Notes: generated from the sequence alone by a model not told the origin. A stretch of DNA of 64,000 nucleotides from Orlajensenia leifsoniae (GCF_004570845.1 NZ_SPQZ01000001.1:248001-312000), one strand, 5' to 3'; counted from the first letter of the stretch, positions 51,010 to 60,886 are shown. Numbers and translations are program-made.

Positions 51010-51172
51010 CGACGTCGAGAATCGCCGGTGATGGCGGACCGAGCGGCGGCATGCATCGATTGCCCTCCACCCTCCACCGCCACTATCGTTTCAGCCATGG
51101 CATGCTAATCGCTCTGACCTCGGCTCAAGTTCGAGCAGAGATCATGGCAGCGATGTCGTGTCCGGGAGTGTG

Positions 51173-53803
51173 ATGCCTGGGTTGGAGGCGGATCGGGTCG
51201 AGCAGATCGATGCTGCGCTCACCGCCGCCGGAGGTGGCGTCCCTACCCTTCTTGTCATCGAGGGTTTGCCCGGCTCGGGCAAGTCATCGCTGCTGCGGAC
51301 TGTTGTGGAGCACGCCGGCGAGCGATTCGGTTCGGCGATGATCGAGAGTACCGAGGGCGACCGGCGACCCTACGTGACGCTGTCACGGCTCGGAGTCAAA
51401 GTGACGCCGCAGGCCTCGCCGCTCGTGGTTGCGAACGCAGTGCGGGATCACTTCGACGCGGCCGCAGCCGAAAGACCGGTACTCATCGCGGTCGATGACG
51501 TGCAATGGGCCGATCGGGAGACTGTCGCCACCCTCCTCGGATTGGTGGATCGCGTTGACCGGGATGAGCTCCTGGTGGCGCTGGCCATGCATCCGCTCCC
51601 CCTCGGCGTTCACGAGGAGCTGCAAGACTTCGTCGCGAGCGGCCGTGCCCGTCGGCTCCATATCGACGGGCTGCCGTTCGCATCAGCGACCGCAATGGCG
51701 CGCGCTGTGCACCCGTTCATCGACGAGCCCACTGTGGAGCGTTTGTGGCGACTGACGAACGGCAACCCGCTCTACATGTCCTCGATTCTGAGGGAGTGCG
51801 GCCCGGACGAACTGGCGCGAATGGCGTTCTTGCCTGCGCCCCAAGAATTCGCCCGAAGTGTCGCTCAACGAGTCGACCGGCTCGGTCCCGCGGCGGTCGC
51901 GTTGTTGCGTGCCTCGGCGGTTCTGGGTACTGACTGGCAACCAGTCCCCACCGTTGCGGCCGTCGCTGGCGTCCGGGCTCCGTCTGCCTCGATCGAAGCA
52001 CTCATGAAGGCAGGATTGCTCGTCCACCGACCATCGTTTGAGCTCGGCGGCTCGATCCGACCGGTTCATGAACTTGTTCTGGCCGCCGTCTATCAACAGA
52101 TGAGTCTGGATGAGCGGCGAGAACTCCATCTGTCGGCGGCCAGTTTTGAGACCGACCTGAACACCGCGCTTGGACATCGAGTCGCCGCCGCTGATGAGTT
52201 CGATCCGGATCTCGCGGATGAATTGGAGGCTGCCGCCCGGCGTAACCATGAAGTCAGTGCATTCCGCCCCGCCGCCGATCAACTGGGCTGGTCGAGCCGC
52301 CTCAGCGCGGACGCTCGGCTCCGTCGCGATCGACATCTGGATGGCCTGTTCGAGCGGATCCTCGCAAATGACCTCGCAGGCATCGATCATGAAGTCGAAC
52401 GAGCCGGCTACGACCACAGGGTCGCCTCGATCGTTGGCGCGCTCGCTGTGTTCGACAATCGCTGGCATGACGCGATCCGCGCACTCGAGCCGGTACTCGA
52501 CGAGCCGACCGGAGCAACTGACCCACTACTTCGATACAGATGCGAGGTGCTTGCGGCATACGCCGGCATGGGAGCGGGTGAGCCGACGGACTGGGTTCAG
52601 GCTCGCCTCCTTCGCGCGCGCGAAACAGGTGCAAATGATCCAGCGCTGCTCGGCTTCCAGACGCTGGCAGAGGGTCGCGTGCATGCGCGCCGATCGGGCA
52701 CAGCCGGATTCAGGGCGTACTGGGAGGGATTGACGGTGGCGGCCACCGAGGTTCCAGTCGGCTCCACCTACCGCCTGATGATTCGGGGCATCTCACGTGT
52801 CGCCGACGGTGCCTTCTCGGAAGCCATTGCCGACCTCGATGAGGTCGAACGACGCTTTCACCGCGGCATCATCGATGTCGCAGATGGACTCACCCATTCG
52901 TCCTTGGGCGTCGCTCACTGGCTGCGAGGAGATTGGCAACTCGCAGAGGTGAAGTTCCGTACTGCTCGCGAGATGCAGCGAAAGATACTGAATCCGTTGA
53001 CATCAGCTATCACGACTATCGGCTCGACCGGGGCAGGCGACTTCGCCGCAACCGACCTCGTACTACGGGACGTTCGCATGCGACTGCTGCGTCAGCCGTG
53101 GGCCGAGGGCATCCTCTGGTACGCAACCGCGCGTTCGATCCGACTACACGCAGGGGCGGACGCTGGGGCACAGGCGGGGGAACTTGACGATCTCGAGCGT
53201 GACTTCGGCCCAGCGGCCGTCGGGACAGGGCCCGGGTTCCCACTGTGGCTCATCCACCGGATCCCACTGTCGATCTGGGCCGGGCGCCTCGATGAAGCCT
53301 CGACGCTCATCAGCAGCTTTCATCAGGTCCAGGGCCACCTTCCATGGATGACCGGTGTCGAGCACTGGTTCCAAGGGCTCGTCGCGGAGCAGCGCCAACA
53401 GGCCGGGCGAGCACGCCGTCACTTCGACGATGCCCTCAACGGGGACATCGGGCACATCCCGCTGCTTGCCGCACACGTTCTCGCGGACCGGGCACGGATC
53501 GACGGCGACACCACCACCAGAGACAGCGCTGTGGAGGCCTACCGAGCTCTCGGACAGGTGCCGTACGTCAAGCAACTCGCGTCCACTGAGCGTACGCGGG
53601 TGGAAGCGCGGCCGATCGTGTTCGAGCGCCTATCGGACCGCGAACGCGACGTTCTCGCTCTCGTCACCTCCGGGCTGAGCTACGAACAGATCGGCAGGAA
53701 CTTGTTCATCTCGAGAAGTACCGTGGGGTTCCACCTGTCGAACATCTACGCGAAGACCGGCACCACGAGCCGGCACGACCTCACCGCGCTCGCGAGAGGC
53801 TGA
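51173..53803 (+). CDS. LAL-type LuxR-family ATP-binding transcriptional regulator
   Basis: An 876-residue large LuxR regulator with Walker A EGLPGSGKSSLL (about 28-39), Walker B region VLIAVDDVQWADRET, a helical, TPR-like middle (about 300-790) and a C-terminal LuxR DNA-binding domain (LSDRERDVLALVTSGLSYEQIGR then LFISRSTVGFHLSNIYAKTG). The helix-turn-helix is at the very end. The ATG at 51173 has GGGAG upstream. Its neighbours are ThrE and the GH35 gene (convergent); the target is unknown. Confidence 0.92.
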   Translation: MPGLEADRVEQIDAALTAAGGGVPTLLVIEGLPGSGKSSLLRTVVEHAGERFGSAMIESTEGDRRPYVTLSRLGVKVTPQASPLVVANAVRDHFDAAAAERPVLIAVDDVQWADRETVATLLGLVDRVDRDELLVALAMHPLPLGVHEELQDFVASGRARRLHIDGLPFASATAMARAVHPFIDEPTVERLWRLTNGNPLYMSSILRECGPDELARMAFLPAPQEFARSVAQRVDRLGPAAVALLRASAVLGTDWQPVPTVAAVAGVRAPSASIEALMKAGLLVHRPSFELGGSIRPVHELVLAAVYQQMSLDERRELHLSAASFETDLNTALGHRVAAADEFDPDLADELEAAARRNHEVSAFRPAADQLGWSSRLSADARLRRDRHLDGLFERILANDLAGIDHEVERAGYDHRVASIVGALAVFDNRWHDAIRALEPVLDEPTGATDPLLRYRCEVLAAYAGMGAGEPTDWVQARLLRARETGANDPALLGFQTLAEGRVHARRSGTAGFRAYWEGLTVAATEVPVGSTYRLMIRGISRVADGAFSEAIADLDEVERRFHRGIIDVADGLTHSSLGVAHWLRGDWQLAEVKFRTAREMQRKILNPLTSAITTIGSTGAGDFAATDLVLRDVRMRLLRQPWAEGILWYATARSIRLHAGADAGAQAGELDDLERDFGPAAVGTGPGFPLWLIHRIPLSIWAGRLDEASTLISSFHQVQGHLPWMTGVEHWFQGLVAEQRQQAGRARRHFDDALNGDIGHIPLLAAHVLADRARIDGDTTTRDSAVEAYRALGQVPYVKQLASTERTRVEARPIVFERLSDRERDVLALVTSGLSYEQIGRNLFISRSTVGFHLSNIYAKTGTTSRHDLTALARG

Positions 53804-54008
53804 CCAACCGACCCGACCTTCGTCGTGGCCGAGCTCCCGCGATAGCCACTACTAGAGCGCGACCGTCGAGGAGCGACATCCCACTTGATTTCCAACAAGT
53901 TCTTGCACTCAAGACGAAATCGGTAGCGATCATGACCGGCACCCGCGAACGTGACCGCTAAGTCCCGAATCCGGGTTCGTGCGTCGACGTCACCACACTC
54001 CGGTCGAA

Positions 54009-55787
54009 CTATTTCTCGAGGGGGCTCCATGCCGGTCCGTCGACGAAGCACGCCTCAGGATGCGGGACACCGTTCGTCTCCAGGATCACGAGCTCATTCG
54101 CACCGGCGAGGGTCACCGAACCAGGCACGTATATCGTCTGCTGGGGACCCCGCGACCAATACCTGCCGACATTGAAACCGTTGACCCAGACGACACCCTT
54201 GCCTAGGGACTTCGTGCTGAAATGGAGGTCGGCTGGCTCGCCGAGGTTGAAAGTGGCCGAGGACAGCAACGGCTTCCCACCCGTCGAGGGCATCACGGCT
54301 GGGTCGTTGAGTGCCTCTTCGAATTCTTGCGGCAACGCACCTTGGACGTCGATCAGCTCGACACTCCAGCCGTTCAAAGCCTGGCCCATCAGCGTGACGG
54401 GACCGATGAGGCCCTTGCTCTCGCCAATTCTTGAGCCGTAGTTGACTCGCCCCATGTCCTCGACGAGCACGTCGAGTCGAGCTCCTTCGTTCAGCGCGCG
54501 TGGGAGGTGAATCGTTGTCTCGTTGTGCTCACGGAGCAGCACCCCGACTGCCATCCCGTCGAAGTAGATCTGGGCGCGATCACGCACCTCCGTGAACTCG
54601 AGTATTCCGCCGCCGGATGTGACTGTGCTGTATCGCGCAAAGCCCCGGAACGCGCCGAGGTCATCCATGCTCGGGGGGTCGTGCTGCGTCCGCGACACTA
54701 CCGGAGCCCCTCTGTCCAGAATGTCGAACACTCGCACATGACGACAGAACGGTGCGGTGAACACCGGCGCTCTGGTGGTGCCCTGTTCGCTCTCCAGCGA
54801 CGGGACGGGAGCGTACTTCGCGATGACATCCCGGAACGCGAAATATTTCGCGGTCCGTTGGCCGCTCTCGGAGAGGGGTGCGTCGTAGTCATACGATGTC
54901 GTTGTCGGCTCGTATCTGCCTTTGTGGTTCGCCCCGCTGGTCAATCCGAAGTTGGTACCGCCGTGGAACATGTAGATGTTCACAGATGCGCCAGCCGCGA
55001 GGATCGCGTCCAATTCCGCAGCGGCACCCGCTGCAGAGGTGGTGTTGTGGACACCACCCCAGTGGTCGAACCAGCCGTCCCAGAACTCGGCGCACATCAT
55101 GGGCCCCGTCGGCTGGTGCGTGCGGAGCGTCGCCAGTCGATCCGTGGCACGCGATCCAAACGATGCAGTCTTGTGCAGCTCCGGTAGGCCGCCATCAGTC
55201 AACATCTGATCGGTGGGCTGATCGATGGTGGTCAATGGCACGGTGATTCCGCCGGCCCGAGTGAGATCGACGAGCCGGCGTAAGTACGCCTTATCGGAAC
55301 CGTACGCCCCGTACTCGTTCTCGATCTGCACCAGGATGATTGGCCCACCTCGGTCGATCTGCAACGGCTCGAGAACGGGAAGCAGTTGAGCGAAGTACTC
55401 GATGACGGCCCTCATGTAGCGCGGCTCATCAAGGCGCAGCTCGGTTCCACATTCCTTCGTCAACCAGCCTGGGAAGCCACCGTTGTCCCACTCCGCGCAT
55501 ATGTAGGGGCCGGGCCGGACGATCGCGTACATGCCCTCCGCTGCGACCAGGCTCAGGAACCGGGTCAGGTCCAGCCGGCCATCCAAATCGAACTGGCCGC
55601 GTTTGGGGGCATGTTCATTCCACGCGACGTAGGTCTCGATGGTGTTGAGGCCCATCTCCTTCGCGCTGCGAATGCGGTCCGCCCATTGGCCAGGGTGCAC
55701 GCGGAAGTAGTGCAATGCGCCTGACAGCACCCGGAATGGTTCCCGATCGAGCAGGAAATCATGCTCACCGATCTCGAATCTCGCCAT
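54009..55787 (-). CDS. GH35 beta-galactosidase
   Basis: A 592-residue glycoside hydrolase family 35 enzyme releasing beta-linked galactose from non-reducing ends. The TIM barrel (about 1-320) has LSGALHYFRVHPGQWADRI, TYVAWNEHAPKRG, VRPGPYICAEWDNGGFPGWL, the acid/base Glu158 in QIENEYG (154-160) and the nucleophile Glu234 in CAEFWDGWFDHWGG. The C-terminal half has beta domains including a GVVWVNGFNVGRYWSRGPQ jelly-roll motif. No signal peptide. The ATG at 55787 starts the family N-terminus and has AAAGGAGAG upstream. It diverges from the FAD-dependent oxidoreductase gene over a 146-bp AT-rich gap. Confidence 0.95.
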   Translation of the reverse strand: MARFEIGEHDFLLDREPFRVLSGALHYFRVHPGQWADRIRSAKEMGLNTIETYVAWNEHAPKRGQFDLDGRLDLTRFLSLVAAEGMYAIVRPGPYICAEWDNGGFPGWLTKECGTELRLDEPRYMRAVIEYFAQLLPVLEPLQIDRGGPIILVQIENEYGAYGSDKAYLRRLVDLTRAGGITVPLTTIDQPTDQMLTDGGLPELHKTASFGSRATDRLATLRTHQPTGPMMCAEFWDGWFDHWGGVHNTTSAAGAAAELDAILAAGASVNIYMFHGGTNFGLTSGANHKGRYEPTTTSYDYDAPLSESGQRTAKYFAFRDVIAKYAPVPSLESEQGTTRAPVFTAPFCRHVRVFDILDRGAPVVSRTQHDPPSMDDLGAFRGFARYSTVTSGGGILEFTEVRDRAQIYFDGMAVGVLLREHNETTIHLPRALNEGARLDVLVEDMGRVNYGSRIGESKGLIGPVTLMGQALNGWSVELIDVQGALPQEFEEALNDPAVMPSTGGKPLLSSATFNLGEPADLHFSTKSLGKGVVWVNGFNVGRYWSRGPQQTIYVPGSVTLAGANELVILETNGVPHPEACFVDGPAWSPLEK

Positions 55788-55889
55788 TGGACTCTCCTTT
55801 CGGCACCCGCGTGCGGTGCGCGATACCGGAAGCCAAGGTACCTTAAGCTGGCAATTCTTTTGCAACTTTGGCGAGATAAGGCGCGCTAT

Positions 55890-55912
55890 CCTGATATTCT
55901 TTTTCAATCAGG
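55890..55912. promoter_or_regulatory. Inverted repeat in the GH35/FAD-oxidoreductase divergent promoter region
   Basis: CCTGAT (55890-55895) and ATCAGG (55907-55912) form a dyad in the AT-rich gap between the two divergent genes. Upstream, TTGGCG (55868-55873) and TGATAT (55892-55897), 18 bp apart, are a plausible rightward promoter overlapping the dyad. A role in repression of the locus is inferred. Confidence 0.35.
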
Positions 55913-55933
55913 TAATCCGAGGGAGCACAGCCG

Positions 55934-58177
55934 ATGAAGAAGTTCACAGTCGAATCCGATGTCACCGTCATCGGCGGTGGACTCGCGGGAGTAGCGGCGG
56001 CGATAGCGGCCGCTCGCGAGGGTGCGACTGTGGCGCTGATCAATAACCGCCCGGTGCTCGGCGGGAACTCCAGCAGCGAAGTGCGGGTTTGGGTGTGTGG
56101 GGCTACCGCCCACGGCTCGCAGAAGTTCGCTCGCGAAACCGGGATCATGGGCGAATTGTTCATCGAGAACCAGTACCGGAACCCTGAAGGCAACCCGCAC
56201 CTCTGGGATCAGGTGGTACTCGATGCTGTTCGAGCTGAGCCGCTGATCACCATGTACTTGAATACCGATGTACGTGATGTGGATGCGGACGGAGCCGACT
56301 CCGACCGCACCATCCGGTCAGTCACCGGTTGGCAGATGGGTTCTGAGAAGCTGATCACGTTCGTCGGTGCCATGTTCATCGACGCCACGGGCGACGGCAT
56401 CGTGGGCCACCTGGCCGGCGCCTGGGCGATGACCGGGCGAGAGGCAGCAGCCGAGTTCGGTGAGGAATGGGCTCCAGAGATCCCCGACTCGAACATGCTC
56501 GGCAGCACCATCCTGTTCTACTCCAAGGATGTAGGCGAGCCAGTGCGGTTCGTTCCGCCATCGATCGCGAAGGACATCAGCACCACCAGCATCCTCGACA
56601 ACCGGAGAGTGCGCGCTACGGACAACGGGTGCGACTACTGGTGGATCGAATGGGGCGGAGAGCTCGACGCCGTCGACGACAACGAAGCCATCCGCGACGA
56701 ATTGTGGGGCGTCGTCTACGGCATCTGGGACCACATCAAGAACTCGGGCCTGTACGACGCGGACACCCTCACCCTCGAGTGGGTCGGTTCCGTGCCCGGG
56801 AAGAGGGAGTATCGCCGCTTCATCGGCGACACGATCCTCACCCAGAACGACATCATGAACCAAGTGCGCTTCCCTGACACCATCGGTTTCGGCGGCTGGT
56901 CCATCGACCTGCACCCGCCCGGCGGGATGTACTCCGTCGACGAAGGCTCCAAGCATTTGTTCACCAAAGGGATCTATCACATTCCGTTCGGGGCGCTGTA
57001 CTCGAAGAATGTGTCGAACATGCTCATGGCCGGACGAGATATCTCTGCTACCCACGTCGCTTTCGGCACCACGCGGGTCATGGCCACCTGCGCCGTTACC
57101 GGTGAGGCCGCCGGCACCGGGGCGGCACTCAGCGTGCGCCACGGCGTCACCCCCCGCACGCTCGCGACGGAACGTCTCGGGGAACTTCAAACGGCGCTGC
57201 TACGCGCTGATGCGTCCATCGTCGGACGACCCTGGACGGACCCGAGCGACCTCGCACTCACAGCCCAGGTCACCGCCTCGAGCACCATCACGTCGATCGA
57301 CGTCGAACCGCGCCCGGACGAGCAGCCCCACGCCGTCACCCTCGACGGGCATGACATCGGGATCATCATCCCTGCCGATCCGCGCATCGACACAGTGCAG
57401 CTGCTCCTCGACGCCTCTCGCCCGACGCTGGCTCTCATCGAGCTCTGGCGCACCGACGGAGGCGAGAACCATATCCCCGTCGAGAAGGTCTCAGCAACGG
57501 AAGCACGGGTCGAGCACCCGGGTCACTCCTGGGTGACGGCGCGATTCGACTACACGCCCGATCAGCCCGAGAACGTGGTGGTCGTCATCGATCGGAATCC
57601 GGATCTGAAGCTGGTCGTCCTCCCCCGGTCCGCCCCATACGGCGTGCTCGGTCTGGTCAGCCGGACCCCGCGGTTCCAGATGGACGGCCCGCAGAGCAAC
57701 GCCTGGTCGGCGTTCGAGATGCGGCGCAGCGCACCAGCGATCCGGGTGACACCCGATACGAACGCCTATGCCGCTGCACACGTCTCCGGCGGATTCCAGC
57801 GGCCCTTCGATGGACCGCAGCTCTGGTCGTCGAGACCGCTGGGCGAAGACGGCGAATCGGTTGTCCTGACGTGGGATGACCCACAGTCGGTCAGATCCGT
57901 GGAAGTTCTCTTCAACGACGACGTCGACGAGGACCTCGTCAATCTCCACCATCACCGCACCCCGTTCCCGGTCGTCCCGGAAGTCGTCCGCGACTACGGA
58001 ATCGACTTCCTGACCGAGGACGGGTGGGTCCGCGCGGAGACCGTACTGGGGAACCGTGTGCGCCGGCGAGTTCACCGCTGGGATGAGGCAGCCCAGGTGA
58101 AGGCGCTCCGCCTTGTCGCCACGGCGACGAATGGCGCCGAGTGCGTGACTGTCGCCGGGATCCGGGCGTTCAGCTGA
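55934..58177 (+). CDS. FAD-dependent oxidoreductase (FAD_oxidored type) with C-terminal beta domains
   Basis: A 747-residue flavoprotein. SDVTVIGGGLAGVAAAIAAA (8-27) is the GxGxxG dinucleotide motif, followed by ALINNRPVLGGNSSSEVRVW, the GGNSS pattern of the PF12831 group. A second FAD contact is MLMAGRDISATHVAFGTTRVMATCAVTGEAAG at about 366-397. The C-terminal 300 residues are beta-rich, carbohydrate-binding-like. No secretion signal is seen. Such proteins occur in polysaccharide loci of many bacteria, with unknown reaction; sugar oxidation is a reasonable guess. It diverges from GH35. GAGGGAGC precedes the ATG. Confidence 0.88.
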   Translation: MKKFTVESDVTVIGGGLAGVAAAIAAAREGATVALINNRPVLGGNSSSEVRVWVCGATAHGSQKFARETGIMGELFIENQYRNPEGNPHLWDQVVLDAVRAEPLITMYLNTDVRDVDADGADSDRTIRSVTGWQMGSEKLITFVGAMFIDATGDGIVGHLAGAWAMTGREAAAEFGEEWAPEIPDSNMLGSTILFYSKDVGEPVRFVPPSIAKDISTTSILDNRRVRATDNGCDYWWIEWGGELDAVDDNEAIRDELWGVVYGIWDHIKNSGLYDADTLTLEWVGSVPGKREYRRFIGDTILTQNDIMNQVRFPDTIGFGGWSIDLHPPGGMYSVDEGSKHLFTKGIYHIPFGALYSKNVSNMLMAGRDISATHVAFGTTRVMATCAVTGEAAGTGAALSVRHGVTPRTLATERLGELQTALLRADASIVGRPWTDPSDLALTAQVTASSTITSIDVEPRPDEQPHAVTLDGHDIGIIIPADPRIDTVQLLLDASRPTLALIELWRTDGGENHIPVEKVSATEARVEHPGHSWVTARFDYTPDQPENVVVVIDRNPDLKLVVLPRSAPYGVLGLVSRTPRFQMDGPQSNAWSAFEMRRSAPAIRVTPDTNAYAAAHVSGGFQRPFDGPQLWSSRPLGEDGESVVLTWDDPQSVRSVEVLFNDDVDEDLVNLHHHRTPFPVVPEVVRDYGIDFLTEDGWVRAETVLGNRVRRRVHRWDEAAQVKALRLVATATNGAECVTVAGIRAFS

Positions 58178-58323
58178 ACGCTCGCACCAAGGCGAGTATT
58201 GGAACGGTCCAGCGGATGAGGACCTCACTGGTCCTGAGCGGCAACCCTGAAGCGGCCAAGCACGCGGAGCAGTGGCCCAGAGTTTCTGGCACGACCGCAC
58301 ACGGGCGTGCCTGCCCGGGACCG

Positions 58324-59223
58324 CTATTGCCGCCGACGCTGGTTCTTCTTGCCGGCCTCAGCTCGGATCGGCTTCGCTACCGCTGACGGCGCCGGCACTT
58401 CGAACGAGTCGGGGACTTTCTGGGCGACGAGCATCCACAGCAGGCCGCAGATGAGCCCATCGCTGGAGCGGCCAGCGAAGTACTCGGTCCAAGAGCCTCC
58501 GAGACCGGTTCCGGTGAACATGGAGATGTCCGCAAGCTGGCCGAGTGTTGACTCAGGGGTACCGGTGACGAGCTGTGCGATCGCGCGGTTCTCCTTTGCC
58601 CTTTCGAGGAAGGTGCGCGCAATCTCGCTTTCCCCGGAGCGCGAGAGGACGAGGGCGACGTCCTCCTTGCCGAGCAGTCCAGCCCCGACTTCGGCTTCGT
58701 AGGCACCGGCATGGATCCATACGGGCACGCCGATCCGGAACAGGCGGAAGTACAATTCCGTGGCGGGTGGGGTATCTCCCCATTCCGCGAAGATATGGAC
58801 TCGCTTCGCTTTCGCGATGGCTGTCGCGGCCGAGTCGATCGCTTGGAGGTCGACCAGTTCGATGGCGCTGCGGACGGCTTTGAATTGCAAGCTTCCCAGG
58901 ATGCGCAGGACGTCCGCTGGGGCACTCTCTGGAGTGACCTCGGAGCCGATGTCGCTTTCCCAGCCGGCCTGGACGTCGCGTCCGTTCTCGTTGGCGATCG
59001 CCGCTCGAAGGTCGGGGAACCCTGTATATCCCCAGGCGATCGACAGCCGGGTGATCGTGGTCGGTGACGTGTCGGCTTGTTTGGCCAACCAGGTGATGGA
59101 TCCGCGTTCGACTTCGTCGGGGTCATTCAGGATGGCTTCGGCGACCCTCAGTTTCGCGCCGGTGAGCTGTGGCAAGGCGTCACGGATGATCTGCAGCGGC
59201 CGCGCTTCGGCGCCTCGATTCAT
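58324..59223 (-). CDS. MurR/RpiR-family transcriptional regulator
   Basis: A 299-residue regulator with an N-terminal RpiR helix-turn-helix (LTGAKLRVAEAILNDPDEVERGSITWLA, then TSPTTITRLSIAWGYTGFPDLRAAI) and a C-terminal SIS sugar-phosphate-binding domain (about 120-270; ALVLSRSGESEIARTFLERAKEN carries the SRSGxS phosphate site). The MurR/RpiR group senses sugar phosphates or aminosugars. The ATG at 59223 is chosen since the longer frame crosses the upstream inverted repeat. It is the last gene on the minus strand downstream of the GH43-ABC transporter genes and probably regulates them. Confidence 0.92.
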   Translation of the reverse strand: MNRGAEARPLQIIRDALPQLTGAKLRVAEAILNDPDEVERGSITWLAKQADTSPTTITRLSIAWGYTGFPDLRAAIANENGRDVQAGWESDIGSEVTPESAPADVLRILGSLQFKAVRSAIELVDLQAIDSAATAIAKAKRVHIFAEWGDTPPATELYFRLFRIGVPVWIHAGAYEAEVGAGLLGKEDVALVLSRSGESEIARTFLERAKENRAIAQLVTGTPESTLGQLADISMFTGTGLGGSWTEYFAGRSSDGLICGLLWMLVAQKVPDSFEVPAPSAVAKPIRAEAGKKNQRRRQ

Positions 59224-59252
59224 CGGTGTTCTCCTCGTGTGGTCTCGCGGCA

Positions 59253-59324
59253 CTGATCGAGTACGCGGGCGGGGTCCGGCAACATCAAGAACCCTACTTG
59301 ACCCGTCGCCACGTACTCGATCAG
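59253..59324. promoter_or_regulatory. Perfect 13-bp inverted repeat upstream of the RpiR-family gene
   Basis: CTGATCGAGTACG (59253-59265) and CGTACTCGATCAG (59312-59324) are perfect inverted copies with 46 bp between, filling the gap between the GH43 stop and the regulator start. Paired operator copies for the regulator itself are the simplest reading; a transcript stem with a long loop is the alternative. Confidence 0.55.
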
Positions 59325-59344
59325 CCACGGTCTCCTCCTGTATG

Positions 59345-60847
59345 TCAGTTCTTCCAGATCGACACGTTGTCGACGTTGGTCCATTTGCCGCCGGGACCGT
59401 CGGACCAGAAGCCGATCCTGACGCTGCCGGTCGTGACAGTGAATGTGACTGTCTTGGCGGTCCAGGAGCTCTGAGCGGTCAGCGGGGTTTGGATCTCGGC
59501 ACTGCCGTGGTTCTTCACGGAGAAGTAGGCGTTGTTCTGCCCGCCGCTTGACTTGTAGTCGAACGAGACGGTGTACGTCCCGTTCGGCAGAGTGACGCTC
59601 TGGGCGACCCACGTGTTGTAGGTGGCCGCATTCCACAGGGTGAGTTGACGATTGCCGGGGGTGGTGGTGTTTTCGACCTTGGCGGCTCCGTTCGTGCCTG
59701 TTGCGGTCCATTGGGGGATGAATGTGCCGGGCAGGTCCTGATCGAACCGGCCATTCGCGACTTCGTTGACGGCGAGGGTGCCCGCGGGTGCATCGACGGA
59801 AACGTCGGTGTTCCCGTGCAAGGTCGGGACGCCGGTAGCGGAGAACGTCACCGGGTACCAGGCGTTCCGGCCGATGCCGCCGGGGGCGGGGTCGGCGGTG
59901 GGTGCGTAGAACTGCGAGTAGCGGTCGCCGTTGTACAGGTAGGAAGTGCCGGCTGTTCCTGTGACTGGGATGATCTGTTCGAACTGGGTACCGAAGGACG
60001 TGTTCGATGCTGGTTCGGTGCTCATCGTTGACCATGCCGACCAGTCGAGCAGGTCGGTGCTGGTCCGGTAGCTGGTGGGGGTCCCTGCCCAGTAGTTCAT
60101 CCCGGATGCGAACAGGTAGTACTTCGCGCCGATCTTGACGATGGCGGGGGCTTCGTTGTGATTGCTGTTCGTGTCCGTCCAGAAGTGCGGCTGCAGGGTC
60201 AACCAGTCGCTGCTCAGCGGTGCGACGTTGATGGACACGTTCCGACTTTCGGCGCTATCACCGACGTAGACCATGTAGGCGTTGTCGCCGTCGACGAAGA
60301 TGGATCCGTCACCGCGGGTGAGACCATCTGGGTACTGTTTGCCGTGGAAGCTGTAGTCGCCATCGATGCTGGCGCTGGTGAAGAATCCGACGGCGTTGCC
60401 GAGTGATTTCTGTGCCGAGTTCACTCGACCGCCACCGAGCTCAACGGTGAGGATGAACTGTCCGGTGTTCGGGTTCAGCACCAGCTGCGGTCGTCCGAGC
60501 CACTTGCCCGCTGCGAAATCGCCGGTCCCGGACTGGGTGACGAGGCTCTTCACGAACGCCCAGTTCTCGAGGTCGGAGGAGCTGTAGAGGTTCACGGATT
60601 TCGGTAGTGGGTTCGCCGGGTCCGGGCTCTTGTCCATGCCGGTGCCGACCCAGTAGTAGGTGGCGCCGACCTTCAGAACGTTTCCGCCCTGCGCTTTGAT
60701 CGGGGTCCCAGCTGCGTCTTGCCACACGGTGTCGTTCGCGACGTTGGGGTATGGAGCAGCTGCGTACACGGGTGTTCCGACACCGAGGACGACCGCGATA
60801 GTGGTGGCGGCGGCGAGAAGGATGGTTGTGGTTCTGCGGGTGGGCAT
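59345..60847 (-). CDS. Secreted GH43 enzyme, exo-beta-1,3-galactanase-like, with C-terminal carbohydrate-binding domain
   Basis: A 500-residue exported protein: signal peptide to about residue 30 (VYAA cleavage), a five-bladed propeller (about 35-340) and a C-terminal beta-sandwich (about 370-500, TYTVSFDYKSSGGQNNAYF) like CBM4/9-type modules. Blade motifs match GH43 subfamily 24 style: DAAGTPIKAQGGNVLKVGATYYWVG, LGRPQLVLNPNTGQFIL, GDGSIFVDGDNAYMVYV and NEAPAIVKIGAKYYLFASG with the candidate acid Glu232. In characterised members of this subgroup the usual base aspartate is missing, so absence here is not a defect. It follows the solute-binding protein gene by 92 bp including a hairpin. Galactan cleavage is inferred. 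Confidence 0.85.
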   Translation of the reverse strand: MPTRRTTTILLAAATTIAVVLGVGTPVYAAAPYPNVANDTVWQDAAGTPIKAQGGNVLKVGATYYWVGTGMDKSPDPANPLPKSVNLYSSSDLENWAFVKSLVTQSGTGDFAAGKWLGRPQLVLNPNTGQFILTVELGGGRVNSAQKSLGNAVGFFTSASIDGDYSFHGKQYPDGLTRGDGSIFVDGDNAYMVYVGDSAESRNVSINVAPLSSDWLTLQPHFWTDTNSNHNEAPAIVKIGAKYYLFASGMNYWAGTPTSYRTSTDLLDWSAWSTMSTEPASNTSFGTQFEQIIPVTGTAGTSYLYNGDRYSQFYAPTADPAPGGIGRNAWYPVTFSATGVPTLHGNTDVSVDAPAGTLAVNEVANGRFDQDLPGTFIPQWTATGTNGAAKVENTTTPGNRQLTLWNAATYNTWVAQSVTLPNGTYTVSFDYKSSGGQNNAYFSVKNHGSAEIQTPLTAQSSWTAKTVTFTVTTGSVRIGFWSDGPGGKWTNVDNVSIWKN

Positions 60848-60886
60848 GACGGTGAAACTCCTTTGTTTCGGTGGGCAGAGAAACAG

